Origin: Myxococcus llanfairpwllgwyngyllgogerychwyrndrobwllllantysiliogogogochensis
Lineage (GTDB): Bacteria; Myxococcota; Myxococcia; Myxococcales; Myxococcaceae
Length of the DNA stretch: 64,000 nucleotides
NCBI RefSeq assembly: GCF_006636215.1
Contig: NZ_VIFM01000034.1
Location: forward strand, 1 to 64,000
Direction of reading: 5' to 3'
A program made the position numbers and the translations under genes. The notes beneath the pieces were generated by a model. That model was not told the DNA's origin. It did no database searches and saw nothing but the letters and a program-made list of their open reading frames with translations. Positions within the stretch are counted from its first letter, which is position 1. The number at the start of each line of letters is the position of its first letter. Positions 8,617 through 16,671 of this stretch are shown here, piece by piece.

Positions 8617-9132
8617 GTTCCATGTGGAGCGCGGAAGCAGCCAGGGTGGTGACGGGTGCTCGGCCTCATCGACGTGGTGTTGAAGACCGATGAGAAGGTG
8701 TTCACACGCTGCGCTTTCGCGATGGTCTGAAGGCCCTCGTGCCGTGTTCCACATGGAACGCGGACACGAGTCGGAAGGGCGGACTTCATCCGCGAAGACA
8801 ACGTGCCCTCGCTTCGAGCCGATGTCGCGGACAGGCAGATGCCTGGTGCCGGCGCGTCGCGCGCGAGTTCCGATGTCGCCGTGGCCTTTGAGGCTGTTCC
8901 ACGTGGAACGCGCGCGCCGATGCGGTGCGCGGGTGTTCATCCGAAGCGCGCTTCAGCGTGGCGTGTCCCACGCGGGAACGGGTGTCGTGTTCGATGGGTG
9001 CGGACAACGGGCATCGTGTGAACACGGTGAGCCACTTGGGCCCGCGTTGCCGCCGCCGTGTTCCATGTGGAACGCCGTGGTGGTGATGCGTGCTGAGGCG
9101 GCGACGAACGCGTGTCGCCTTCCACGCGGAGC
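8617..9132 (+). repeat. parS cluster, decaying right tail
   Basis: One perfect core at 8896-8909. One-mismatch cores at 8746 (...CACATGG...) and 9060 (...CATGTGG...). A two-mismatch core at 8617 (GTTCCATGTGGAGC). Weaker relics at 8964 (one-base insertion) and 9119 (CTTCCACGCGGAGC). Spacings are irregular (129, 150, 68, 96). Match quality falls from left to right toward array C. Confidence 0.8.
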
Positions 9133-9700
9133 AGGTGAAGTGACCGCGCTGAGTCCTGGGGGTGGAGATGAGGACTCGCGAGGCCGGGTGCCGACCCAGG
9201 CTCCACGTGGTTCGCGTGTCGGGTCCGTCCCCGGTTGTGGCGATGCCGTGTGCTCGTGCTTGCTGGCTTCAGCGTGAAGCGAACTGTGTGATGGACGATG
9301 GTCGCGCGCTGGAGGCCGGACAACGCTTCGATGACTTCACGGCATCGAGTGAGGGTCGCGGCGCGCACCAGATGGAACGAAGCAGAACCTCACGCTGAAT
9401 CGATTGATGCGGAAGATGTCTGGCGCGAGTTGGCGAGTCCGATGCCGCGCGCGCCGTGGCCCGCGTGAAACGGAGGTGCGGTCCGCGGCCCCGTGTCCAG
9501 ATGGTGCCGAACGGGCAGTTGGGTTTCGGCAAGCACCGCCGGCCGCGCGCATCGCCGCATGTGGAGTGGCGATGGGGGAGCTGGTTCATGCCAGCGTGGT
9601 GCTCGCGGCACGGATGGCGTGTCGAACTGGCCGTTGAGCCGGTAGGGCAGTTCAGGCGGCGCCGCTGAAAGCTCTCGGATGGCGGGGCTCATCGCTGAAC
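9133..9700. other. Gene-free spacer between parS tail and array C
   Basis: About 570 bases with only shadow open frames. A relic at about 9201 (CTCCACGTGG) is the last visible piece of parS. Parts such as CATGTGGAGTGGCGATGG near 9560 resemble array C units, so this may be more decayed repeat. Confidence 0.45.
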
Positions 9701-9715
9701 GAGGCTGCACCTCGC

Positions 9716-11290
9716 TTCATGTCGAATGGTCGATGGAGGTCGCGAGCCGGTTCGCGCCGCGTCAGTTGGAACCAGCGAAGAGTGTTCGCGCGATGCCTCA
9801 TGTCGAACGGGTGCTGGCGGTAGCGAACTCGTTCATGTGGAGGCTTTCGATGATGCGTCAGCGATGGGCTCCGGACCGGATGGTGGTCGCGCCACTCCTC
9901 ATGTCGAACGGGTGCTGGCGGTAGCGAACTCGTCCAGATGGAGGCGTCCGATGATGAGTCAGCGATGGGCGCCGGACCGGATGTTGGTCGCGCCACTCCT
10001 CACGTCGAACGGCTGTCGGGAGTCGTGAGCGCGCTCATGTGGAGGCTTCCGATGATGAGTCAGCGATGGGCGCCGCACCGGCCAGTGGCCGAACTGCACC
10101 TCGCGTCGAACGGGTGCTGGGAGTAATGAGCGCGCTCACGTGGAGGCTTCCGATGATGAGCCCGCGATGGGCGCCGGACTGGATGGTGGTCGAACCACAC
10201 CTCACGTCGACCGGCGGCTGGCGGTAGCGAACTCGTTCCTGCGGAGGCTCGTTGATGAGGCGCGAGGGTTGCCACATGGGGCAGTGGCCAAACCGCACCT
10301 CGCGTTGGATGGGTGATGGAGGTGGCGAACTGGTTCGTGCGGAGGCTCTCGATGAGGAGACATCGGCGGGCGACGCATTGGAGGGCGTGCGGTGCCTCAC
10401 GCCGGATGAGCGGGGGAGGTGGCGAACCGGTTCATGCGGAGGCTCTTGGTGGTGACGCATCGGAAGGGGTCGTGCAGCGCTTCACACCGGATGGGTGATG
10501 GAGGTGGCGAAGTGGCGCATGCGGAGGTCTCGATGATGACGCCTCAATGAACTGAACGGTGGTCGACCCACGCCTCATGTCGAACGAGCGATGGAGGTGC
10601 CGAGTTCTCTCATGCGCAGGCTCTCGCCGATGAGCATTGAGGAGCGCTGCATCGGACGGTGGTCGACCCATGCCTCAAGTCCAACGAGCGATGGATGGAG
10701 ATGGCTGACCTGCCCGTGCGAGGGCGCTCGATGATGACGCATCGATGGGCGACGCATCGGACGGTGGCCGAACCGCACCTCATGACGAACAGGCATGAGC
10801 AGTGACGGCCCGGTTCATGTTGGTGCTTCCGACAAATGCATCGAGTTGGCGCACGGTGCGGAGGTTCCCCCTCGGTTCGTGTTGAACGGACAAGAGCCGT
10901 GGCGAGCCGACTCATGCGAATGCGACCAACAACGCACCGATGAGTGGGCGTCACCTCCGATGACCCCGAGGCGACTTCATGTTGAACGGACGAGAGCCAT
11001 GGTGGGCCGGCTCATGCGAAGGCGACCAACAGCGCAGCGATGAACAACTGCCGCCGCGGAAGACAGTCGAAGCGCACTTCATGTCGTACGAGTCACGGGC
11101 GAAGAGGTGGCTCACGCAAGGGCTCGTGACAGCGCATGGATGGTGCGCGCCATCGGAGGGCAACCGCAGTGCGCTTCATGGCGGACAGGCGATGAAGGTT
11201 GCGAGCCGGTACGAACCGGCACTTCCGATGCCGCCTGGGTGGGCCTCATCGTCCGGCGAGGTTGCCCAGCGCTTCCACGTCACCCAACCC
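9716..11290 (+). repeat. Tandem array C (101 bp unit, parS-like relics)
   Basis: About 16 diverged direct repeats. The marker CTCATGTCGAAC and its variants begin at 9797, 9898, 9999, 10100 and 10201 (exactly 101 apart), then at about 10299, 10396, 10481, 10574, 10674, 10779, 10876, 10976, 11078, 11175 and 11272 with spacing 85-105. The unit also carries GTTCATGTGGAGG and a following CGATGATG, and CGATGGGCGCCGGACCGGATG in the best copies. Both markers align with parS if one C is lost (TTC-ATGT.GAAC), so this looks like an expanded and decayed parS repeat. No perfect parS is present. No coding frame is supported. Confidence 0.85.
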
Positions 11291-11329
11291 ATTTGAACGG
11301 TGCACGGAGGTCGCGAGTCGAGCAGGCCC

Positions 11330-11343
11330 GTTCCATATGGAAC
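11330..11343. promoter_or_regulatory. parS-like palindrome nearest parA
   Basis: GTTCCATATGGAAC keeps both parS arms but has TA in place of CG at the centre, so it is still a perfect palindrome. It lies about 320 bases upstream of the parA start. ParB binding here is plausible but weaker than at the consensus; it could serve parAB autoregulation. Confidence 0.5.
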
Positions 11344-11569
11344 GCGTGCGCGGACGGACTTGAGCGGTGACACCGACCCCCGTCACCCGCGTGCCCCCTT
11401 ATAAGGAGGGCATCCGAGCAGTCTCCCCACGCCGCCCGAATCCAGGATGCGAACGCCCGGTCGGCCGGGTTCTGGACGTAGGAAACCGTGCTCCAAGTCT
11501 CCGGAATCAGGCCTTCCGGCTTGCTTGGAAGCCCTCGAAAAGAGTCGTCACGCTGGGAGCGCCGTGAAT

Positions 11570-11600
11570 TTGATCCAACACCGAATCGCGTGCTAGCAGC
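11570..11600 (+). promoter_or_regulatory. Possible sigma-70-type promoter for parAB
   Basis: TTGATC at 11570-11575 could be a -35 element, followed after 17 bases by CTAGCA preceded by TG, a weak extended -10. It would start transcription about 60 bases before the parA start. The match is weak in its -10 part. The rest of the 11344-11665 gap shows no gene; CCTTATAAGG at 11397-11406 is a small A/T palindrome. Confidence 0.28.
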
Positions 11601-11665
11601 GGATCAGCGTGCAGTCGTGCACCGCATCACGCACGGCGCCCGGCTCTCGCCGGGCAAGAGAGAGG

Positions 11666-12466
11666 ATGGGGCTCGTGGGTCGAATCATCTGCATCTCCAA
11701 TCAGAAGGGTGGCGTGGGTAAGACCACCACCGCCATCAACCTCGCCGCGAGCCTCGCCTCCGCCGAGCGCCGCACGCTCCTGGTTGACATGGACCCGCAG
11801 GGCAACGCCGGCAGCGGCCTGGGCCTCAAGCAGGACAAGCTCCACGGCACCATCTACGACGCGCTCCTCAATGGTCGCCCCATGAAGGAGCTCTTCCACC
11901 CGACCGAGCTGCGCTACCTCCAGGTCGTCCCCGCCACGCCCGACCTCACCGGCGCCGAAGTCGAACTCGTCAACCTGGAGAACCGCGAGTTCCGCCTCCG
12001 CGACGCCCTGCGCCCCCTGGCCTCCGAGTTCGACTACATCATCATCGACTGCCCGCCCTCGCTCGGCCTGCTCACCCTCAACGCCCTGTCCGCCGCGGAC
12101 TCCGTCCTCATCCCGCTGCAGTGCGAGTACTACGCGCTCGAGGGTCTCTCCCAGCTCACGCACACCATCGACCTGGTGAAGCAGGGCCTCAACCCCGACC
12201 TGAAGATGGAGGGCATCCTCCTCACCATGTTCGACGCTCGCGCCAACATCGCCCACCAGGTCGTGGACGAGGTGCGCGGCTACTTCAAGGAACAGGTCTT
12301 CCAGGTCGTCGTCCCGCGCAACGTGCGCCTGTCCGAGTGCCCGTCCTTCGGCAAGCCCATCATCCTCTATGACATCAAGTCCAAGGGCTGCGAGAGCTAC
12401 CTCGCCCTCGGCCGCGAACTGATGAAGCGCGACACTCCCAAGACGCCCCGCCGGCGGGTCGCCTGA
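11666..12466 (+). CDS. parA: ParA chromosome-partitioning ATPase
   Basis: ParA is the Walker-type ATPase that binds DNA non-specifically and moves ParB-parS complexes. The deviant Walker A motif KGGVGKT is at residues 14-20, and the Walker B-like strand YIIIDCPPSLG at 124-134. VDMDPQGNA (motif A') and the closing HQVVDEVR...VVPRNVRLSECPSFGKPI are typical of chromosomal ParA/Soj. ATG 11666 gives 266 residues; GTG 11675 is equally possible, since AGAGAGG at 11659-11665 is better spaced for it. An upstream in-frame ATG at 11609 would add a non-homologous tail and is rejected. It is first in parA-parB-bacM. Confidence 0.97.
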   Translation: MGLVGRIICISNQKGGVGKTTTAINLAASLASAERRTLLVDMDPQGNAGSGLGLKQDKLHGTIYDALLNGRPMKELFHPTELRYLQVVPATPDLTGAEVELVNLENREFRLRDALRPLASEFDYIIIDCPPSLGLLTLNALSAADSVLIPLQCEYYALEGLSQLTHTIDLVKQGLNPDLKMEGILLTMFDARANIAHQVVDEVRGYFKEQVFQVVVPRNVRLSECPSFGKPIILYDIKSKGCESYLALGRELMKRDTPKTPRRRVA

Positions 12467-12536
12467 AGCCCTCCGCGAGCCTTTGCGTCGCCCATGCCCG
12501 TCGTGAGTCTCCTCGCGGCGCTGGAGTCCTGACTTG

Positions 12537-13424
12537 GTGAAAGCAGACACGCAGAAGCGCGCCCTCGGTCGTGGGCTCTCCGCACTCATCCCCCAGGCCG
12601 CTCCCGGCAAGGCCGCCGAACAGGCCGCCCTCAAGGCCGGCGTCCTCAAGCTCCCGATTGAGGCCATCCACCGGGACAAGGACCAGCCGCGGCGCTACTT
12701 CGACGAGGAGAAGCTCAAGGAGCTCACCGAGTCCATCAAGACGCAGGGCATCCTCCAGCCCATCCTCGTGCGCAAGGACGGGGACGGCGGCTACAAGCTC
12801 ATCGCCGGTGAGCGCCGGTGGCGCGCCTCCCAGGCCGCGGGCCTCAAGGAAGTGCCCGCCATCATCAAGGACGTCACCGAGGTCCAGGCCTTCGAGCTGG
12901 CCCTCGTGGAGAACCTCCAGCGCGCGGACCTCAACCCCATTGAAGAGGCGGAGGGCTACAAGCGCCTGACGGACGAGTTCCGCCTCACGCAGGAGCAGGT
13001 CAGCCAGCGCGTGGGCAAGGAGCGCTCCACGGTGGCCAACGCGCTGCGCCTGCTCGCGCTGCCCGCGGACGTGAAGCTGATGGTGGCGGACGGCTCGTTG
13101 AGCATGGGACACGCGCGCGCCCTCCTGGGCGTCCCCCGCCTTCCCGAGCTGCAAAACCTGGCCAAGCAAGTGGCCGACAAGAAGCTGTCCGTGCGTGACA
13201 CGGAGCGGCTGGTCCAGCAGAGTCGCACCCACGGCAAGAAGGATGCGGGCAAGACGCCGCCGAAACAGAGCCCGCAGGTGAAGTCCTTGGTGGAAGAGCT
13301 CCAACGTCGTTTGGGGACGAAGGTCCGGTTGACCGAACGAAGCCCCGGAAAGGGCACCATCGAGGTGGACTTCTTCTCCTACGATGACCTGGACCGGCTG
13401 TTGAAGCTGCTCAGGAAGGAGTAG
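12537..13424 (+). CDS. parB: ParB, parS-binding CTPase clamp
   Basis: ParB binds parS, loads as a CTP-dependent sliding clamp and organises the origin region. Visible parts: the ParA-activating N-terminus KRALGRGLSALIP, the CTP-binding motif GERRWRA (residues 91-97), the ENLQR motif (125-129), the helix-turn-helix LTQEQVSQRVGKERSTVANAL that reads parS, and a C-terminal dimerisation domain (SLVEELQRRLGTKVRL...GTIEVDFFSYDDLDRLLKLL). GTG 12537 is chosen over TTG 12534, with GGAG at 12522-12525. The 295 residues fit the family. It lies 70 bases after parA and 3 bases before bacM, so the three are likely co-transcribed. Its target sites fill the 8 kb upstream. Confidence 0.98.
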   Translation: MKADTQKRALGRGLSALIPQAAPGKAAEQAALKAGVLKLPIEAIHRDKDQPRRYFDEEKLKELTESIKTQGILQPILVRKDGDGGYKLIAGERRWRASQAAGLKEVPAIIKDVTEVQAFELALVENLQRADLNPIEEAEGYKRLTDEFRLTQEQVSQRVGKERSTVANALRLLALPADVKLMVADGSLSMGHARALLGVPRLPELQNLAKQVADKKLSVRDTERLVQQSRTHGKKDAGKTPPKQSPQVKSLVEELQRRLGTKVRLTERSPGKGTIEVDFFSYDDLDRLLKLLRKE

Positions 13425-13427
13425 CGC

Positions 13428-13886
13428 GTGGCGCTCCTTGGCGGGAAGAAAGACGAAGCACCCAGCAAGCCCCTGTTCAAGCGGGAGGAGGAATCCGTGT
13501 CGCAGCGCTCTGGTGAGGTTCATACGCTTCTGGGCAAGGGAAGCGAGTTCGAGGGGAAGCTTACCTTCGAGGGGCAGGTCCGCATCGACGGCAAGTTCCA
13601 GGGGCAGATCATCACCAAGGACGTGCTCGTCATTGGGGATGGCGCCAAGGTCAATGCCGAAATCCAGGCCGGCACCGTCATCATCAACGGTCAGGTCGAA
13701 GGCAACGTGAAGGCCACCCAGATCATCGAGCTCAAGACTCCGGGCCGCGTGAAGGGAAATCTAGAGACGCCGTCGCTGTCCATGGACCGTGGCGTCGTCT
13801 TCGAGGGCACGCTGAAGATGGAGAACCTGGGTGGCAACGCCGCCTCGGCGCGTCCTCCTCCTCCTGGCGGCGAGTCGAAGAAGTAA
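13428..13886 (+). CDS. bacM: Bactofilin BacM
   Basis: Bactofilins self-assemble into nucleotide-independent filaments. The core, roughly residues 33-130, is a beta-helix of short repeats (SEFEGKLTFEGQVRIDGKFQGQI, VLVIGDGAKVNAEIQAGTVIINGQVEGNV). The N-terminus MALLGGKKDEAPSKPLFKREEE resembles Myxococcus BacM, which is encoded beside parB and affects cell shape; that link is recalled knowledge. The GTG start overlaps nothing: it follows the parB stop by 3 bases. The proline-rich tail ARPPPPGGESKK is typical. Its place in the par operon suggests the filament works with segregation or polar architecture. Confidence 0.95.
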   Translation: MALLGGKKDEAPSKPLFKREEESVSQRSGEVHTLLGKGSEFEGKLTFEGQVRIDGKFQGQIITKDVLVIGDGAKVNAEIQAGTVIINGQVEGNVKATQIIELKTPGRVKGNLETPSLSMDRGVVFEGTLKMENLGGNAASARPPPPGGESKK

Positions 13887-13887
13887 G

Positions 13888-14436
13888 GTGCGTCAGCGCG
13901 CGCACATCGCGCCAGCCCTGGTGCTGGCGCTGTCGCTGCTGTCCGGTTGCAAGGGCTGCAAGGACGAGGGTGCCGACTCCGGCGCCCTCTCTCCGGACGG
14001 CGCCGCGCAGACCCCTCGTTCCGGTGTGAAGGTTCCACTGCCGGACGGTTGGTCCGCGCAGGTCGCTCCCGACGACAGCTTCCAGGCGGGCCCGCCCGGC
14101 CGCCCGGTGCTTCGAGTGGACCTGCGCCGAGGCCAGGGTGAGCAACTGCCCACCGTGGACGCGCTGGCGGAGCGCGTGCGCGAGGAGTCGAAGAACTTCG
14201 AGGTGTCGCTGGACCAGGAAGAGTCCAAGGACACCTACTCGCTCTTGCGCGTGACGATGGCGCCGAAGCTCGCGGACGGTGGCATCGGCCTCCAGGCCCC
14301 CGCGCTCTTCGGTGCCCGCCGCGTGGGCAACGACCTGTTCCTCTGCGCGACGCTGCCCGGCGCCTCACCGGAAGATGTCCGGCTGGCCACCGAGGCGTGC
14401 CGCGAAATCGAAGTCCAGTCCTCCCAGTCCAAGTAG
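13888..14436 (+). CDS. Small lipoprotein at the end of the par operon
   Basis: A GTG start one base after the bacM stop gives 182 residues. The N-terminus MRQRAHIAPALVLALSLLSGCKG is a lipoprotein signal with lipobox LSGC (Cys 21), so the protein is exported and acylated. The mature part begins with a short acidic linker, then a compact domain (VPLPDGWSAQVAPDDSFQAGPPGRPVLRVDLRRG ... DLFLCATLPGASPEDVRLATEACREI). I do not recognise the family; the layout resembles small LpqN/PsbP-like envelope domains. A longer in-frame ATG at 13831 inside bacM would destroy the signal peptide and is rejected. The spacing strongly suggests co-translation with bacM. Confidence 0.82.
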   Translation: MRQRAHIAPALVLALSLLSGCKGCKDEGADSGALSPDGAAQTPRSGVKVPLPDGWSAQVAPDDSFQAGPPGRPVLRVDLRRGQGEQLPTVDALAERVREESKNFEVSLDQEESKDTYSLLRVTMAPKLADGGIGLQAPALFGARRVGNDLFLCATLPGASPEDVRLATEACREIEVQSSQSK

Positions 14437-14654
14437 TCGCGCGGCCTCACGATGGCGGGCCGGTGCCTCCTCGCCCCGCGAGCGAGCCACCGAGCCCCTG
14501 GTCCGGCCCATGTCCCCGCTCACGAAGAGGCGCGCGCTCCCGAGCACTGGACCTCCAGGGTCCAGTCGCCTTCCGCGGAACGAACCCGCCGTTTCGGCGT
14601 CGGACGGGTCGTCACCGGGAGCGAGCGTGGCAAGGTTGGCTCCAGGAGGTGGTC

Positions 14655-15122
14655 ATGGACTGGAGAGCGAATCTCGTCGAGGACGACGCGGGCGTGAGGG
14701 AGGTGCTGGAGCAGTCGCGGAGGGTGGCGGTGCTGGGCATCCGCTCGGAGGTGCAGGCGCACAAGCCGGCGTACTCGGTGCCGGCGTTCCTCCAGAAACA
14801 CGGCTACGACATCGTCCCGGTGTCGGTGCACGGCGAGAAGGAGCCCATCCTCGGCCGGCCCGTGTACTCCGCCGTGGCGGACATCCCGGGGGACGTGGAC
14901 CTGGTGCAGGTGTTCCGTCGCCCGGAGGACATCGACGCGCACGTGCCGGACCTGCTCGCCAAGAAGCCGCGCGCGGTGTGGTTCCAGCTGGGCATCCGCA
15001 ATGACGCGGCGGCGGAGAAGCTGGCCCGTGCCGGCATCCGCGTGGTCCAGGACCGGTGCATGAAGGTGGAGCTGATGCGGCTGCTCCAGGAGCGCCAGCT
15101 CGGTGGCGCACTCCCCGTCTGA
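14655..15122 (+). CDS. CoA-binding protein (YccU type)
   Basis: The 155-residue protein is a stand-alone CoA-binding Rossmann domain like the N-terminal half of succinyl-CoA synthetase alpha. Hallmarks are RRVAVLGIRSE (nucleotide loop), the K-PAYSVPAFLQKHGYDIVPV segment, VDLVQVFRRPEDI, PRAVWFQLGIRNDAAAEKLARAGIRVVQDRCMKVE with the conserved G-GI-V--DRC-K motif. Function of the family is not settled; CoA or acyl-CoA binding is inferred. AGGAGGT at 14644-14650 sets the ATG at 14655 well, so upstream in-frame ATGs are rejected. The 218-base gap before it shows no gene. Confidence 0.9.
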   Translation: MDWRANLVEDDAGVREVLEQSRRVAVLGIRSEVQAHKPAYSVPAFLQKHGYDIVPVSVHGEKEPILGRPVYSAVADIPGDVDLVQVFRRPEDIDAHVPDLLAKKPRAVWFQLGIRNDAAAEKLARAGIRVVQDRCMKVELMRLLQERQLGGALPV

Positions 15123-15388
15123 CGCCCGAGAGCAGGCAGGCGTGGCGCGGTGCTGAACATTCAGCGAGCGCCGGGCGTCCATCCGATTATGGATGAGAAG
15201 ATGAACCGGATGGCTCCGAGCTTGGGACGAGGGGTGCACTTCCGTGCACGCCGCGTCGCCATCGTCGCACGGGGACTTCCAGATTCTTTCGCGAGTCCCT
15301 AACCTTGTCGTTCCCCCGGCCCGTGGTGGGTCAACACCCCAGCCCATCCTCCGGACCTCCACGCAGCGCCCCGCAAGGAGTTCCCCGC

Positions 15389-15574
15389 ATGTCGTTCACC
15401 GGAATGCTCCCCCTTCACCTTGCCACCGTGGACCTCAGCCCCGTGGGGGAGCGGCTGTTCGCCGCTGGAGGGCTCGCCGTCACCATCCTCGCCGCGCTGT
15501 GGTTTGCCTGGACTCGGCCCATGCCGCAGCCCGTGCCCGTGCGCGTGCAGTCCCGTCGCAACCCCCGACGTTAG
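15389..15574 (+). CDS. Tiny single-pass membrane protein
   Basis: A 61-residue product with one transmembrane helix (LFAAGGLAVTILAALWFAW) and a short basic tail (RVQSRRNPRR) that would stay in the cytoplasm. AAGGAG at 15375-15380 is ideally spaced for the ATG at 15389, and the codon use is typical of neighbours, which supports a real gene despite its size. No family recognised. It sits convergent to egtD and alone on its strand. An upstream in-frame ATG (15305) adds low-complexity sequence and is not favoured. Confidence 0.62.
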   Translation: MSFTGMLPLHLATVDLSPVGERLFAAGGLAVTILAALWFAWTRPMPQPVPVRVQSRRNPRR

Positions 15575-15638
15575 TCGTCGGAGGACGCCGGACCTGGTGG
15601 CCGGGTGATGCCCGACCCCAGGTCCGAGCCCCTGGAAC

Positions 15639-16667
15639 TCAGCCGCGCTTGAGCGCGAGGGACAGGGCGAAGTCACCCGCTCCGTCCGTCCACCACGCCG
15701 CCAGTCCCAGCCCCGCCGCGTCCAGCTCCGCCTCGACGCGTGCCTGCTCGAACTTGCAGCTCACCTCCGTGCGCAGCACCTCGCCCTCGGCGAAGTCCAC
15801 CCGGCGCTTCAGGGAGGACAGCCAGACGGACTGCGTGCGCTGCGACACCAGGCGCATCTCCACCCAGGCGTTGTGCTCGTCGAAGGGCGCGACGTGCTCG
15901 AACGCCTCCGGGTCGAAGTCCGCGCCCAGCTCGCGGTTGAGCACGCGCAGCACGTTGCGGTTGAACTCGGCCGTCACCCCGGCGCTGTCGTTGTAGGCGG
16001 CGAACAGCCGCGCGCGGTCCTTGATGAGGTCGGTGCCCAGGAGCAGGCCGTCACCGGGCTGCAGGCCCGAGGACAGCTCGCGCAGGAAGCGCGCTCGCTC
16101 GGTCGGCTTCAGGTTGCCGATGGTGCCGCCCAGGAACGCCACCAGTCGCCGTCCGCCTCCGGGCAGGCGCGACAGGTGGTGCTCGAAGTCGCCCACCACC
16201 GCGTGCACGGTGATGCCCGGGTACTCGCGCGCCAGGGACGCCGCCGCGCGCCGGAGGAACGCCTCGCTCACGTCGAAGGGAACGAAGCGCGACAACTGTC
16301 CCGCCTCCTCCATCGCATCCAGGAGCAGGCGCGTCTTCTCGCTGGTGCCACTGCCCAGCTCGATGAGCGTCGTCGCGCCGCTCAGCCTCGCCACGTCTCC
16401 GGCATGGGCCAGCAGGATTTCCCGCTCACGCCGCGTGGGGTAGTACTCCGGCAGGCGGGTGATGTCGTCGAAGAGTTGGCTGCCCCGCTCGTCATAGAGC
16501 CACCGGGGTGACAGCTCCTTGGGCGAGCCGCACAGCCCCTGGAGCACTTCCTGTCGCAGGGCGCGCTTCGCGTCGCCCGGCTTCACGTACACCTCCACCC
16601 TCACCCCGGGGACAGCCTGCGTCCCCTCACCCGAAGTCGTCTCCACCGGCTGCACTGTCGACCTCAT
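15639..16667 (-). CDS. egtD: EgtD, histidine N-alpha-trimethyltransferase
   Basis: EgtD trimethylates histidine with SAM to hercynine, the first step of ergothioneine synthesis. The 342 residues carry the family pattern: LCGSPKELSPRWLYDERGSQLFDDITRLPEYYPTRREREIL, the SAM loop LIELGSGTSEKTRLLLDAM, the FLGGTIGNL block and the C-terminal MRLVSQRTQ-VWL segment. It starts 4 bases after the egtB stop, so the two form an egtB-egtD operon on the reverse strand. Ergothioneine is a thiol antioxidant. Confidence 0.94.
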   Translation of the reverse strand: MRSTVQPVETTSGEGTQAVPGVRVEVYVKPGDAKRALRQEVLQGLCGSPKELSPRWLYDERGSQLFDDITRLPEYYPTRREREILLAHAGDVARLSGATTLIELGSGTSEKTRLLLDAMEEAGQLSRFVPFDVSEAFLRRAAASLAREYPGITVHAVVGDFEHHLSRLPGGGRRLVAFLGGTIGNLKPTERARFLRELSSGLQPGDGLLLGTDLIKDRARLFAAYNDSAGVTAEFNRNVLRVLNRELGADFDPEAFEHVAPFDEHNAWVEMRLVSQRTQSVWLSSLKRRVDFAEGEVLRTEVSCKFEQARVEAELDAAGLGLAAWWTDGAGDFALSLALKRG

Positions 16668-16671
16668 TGAT

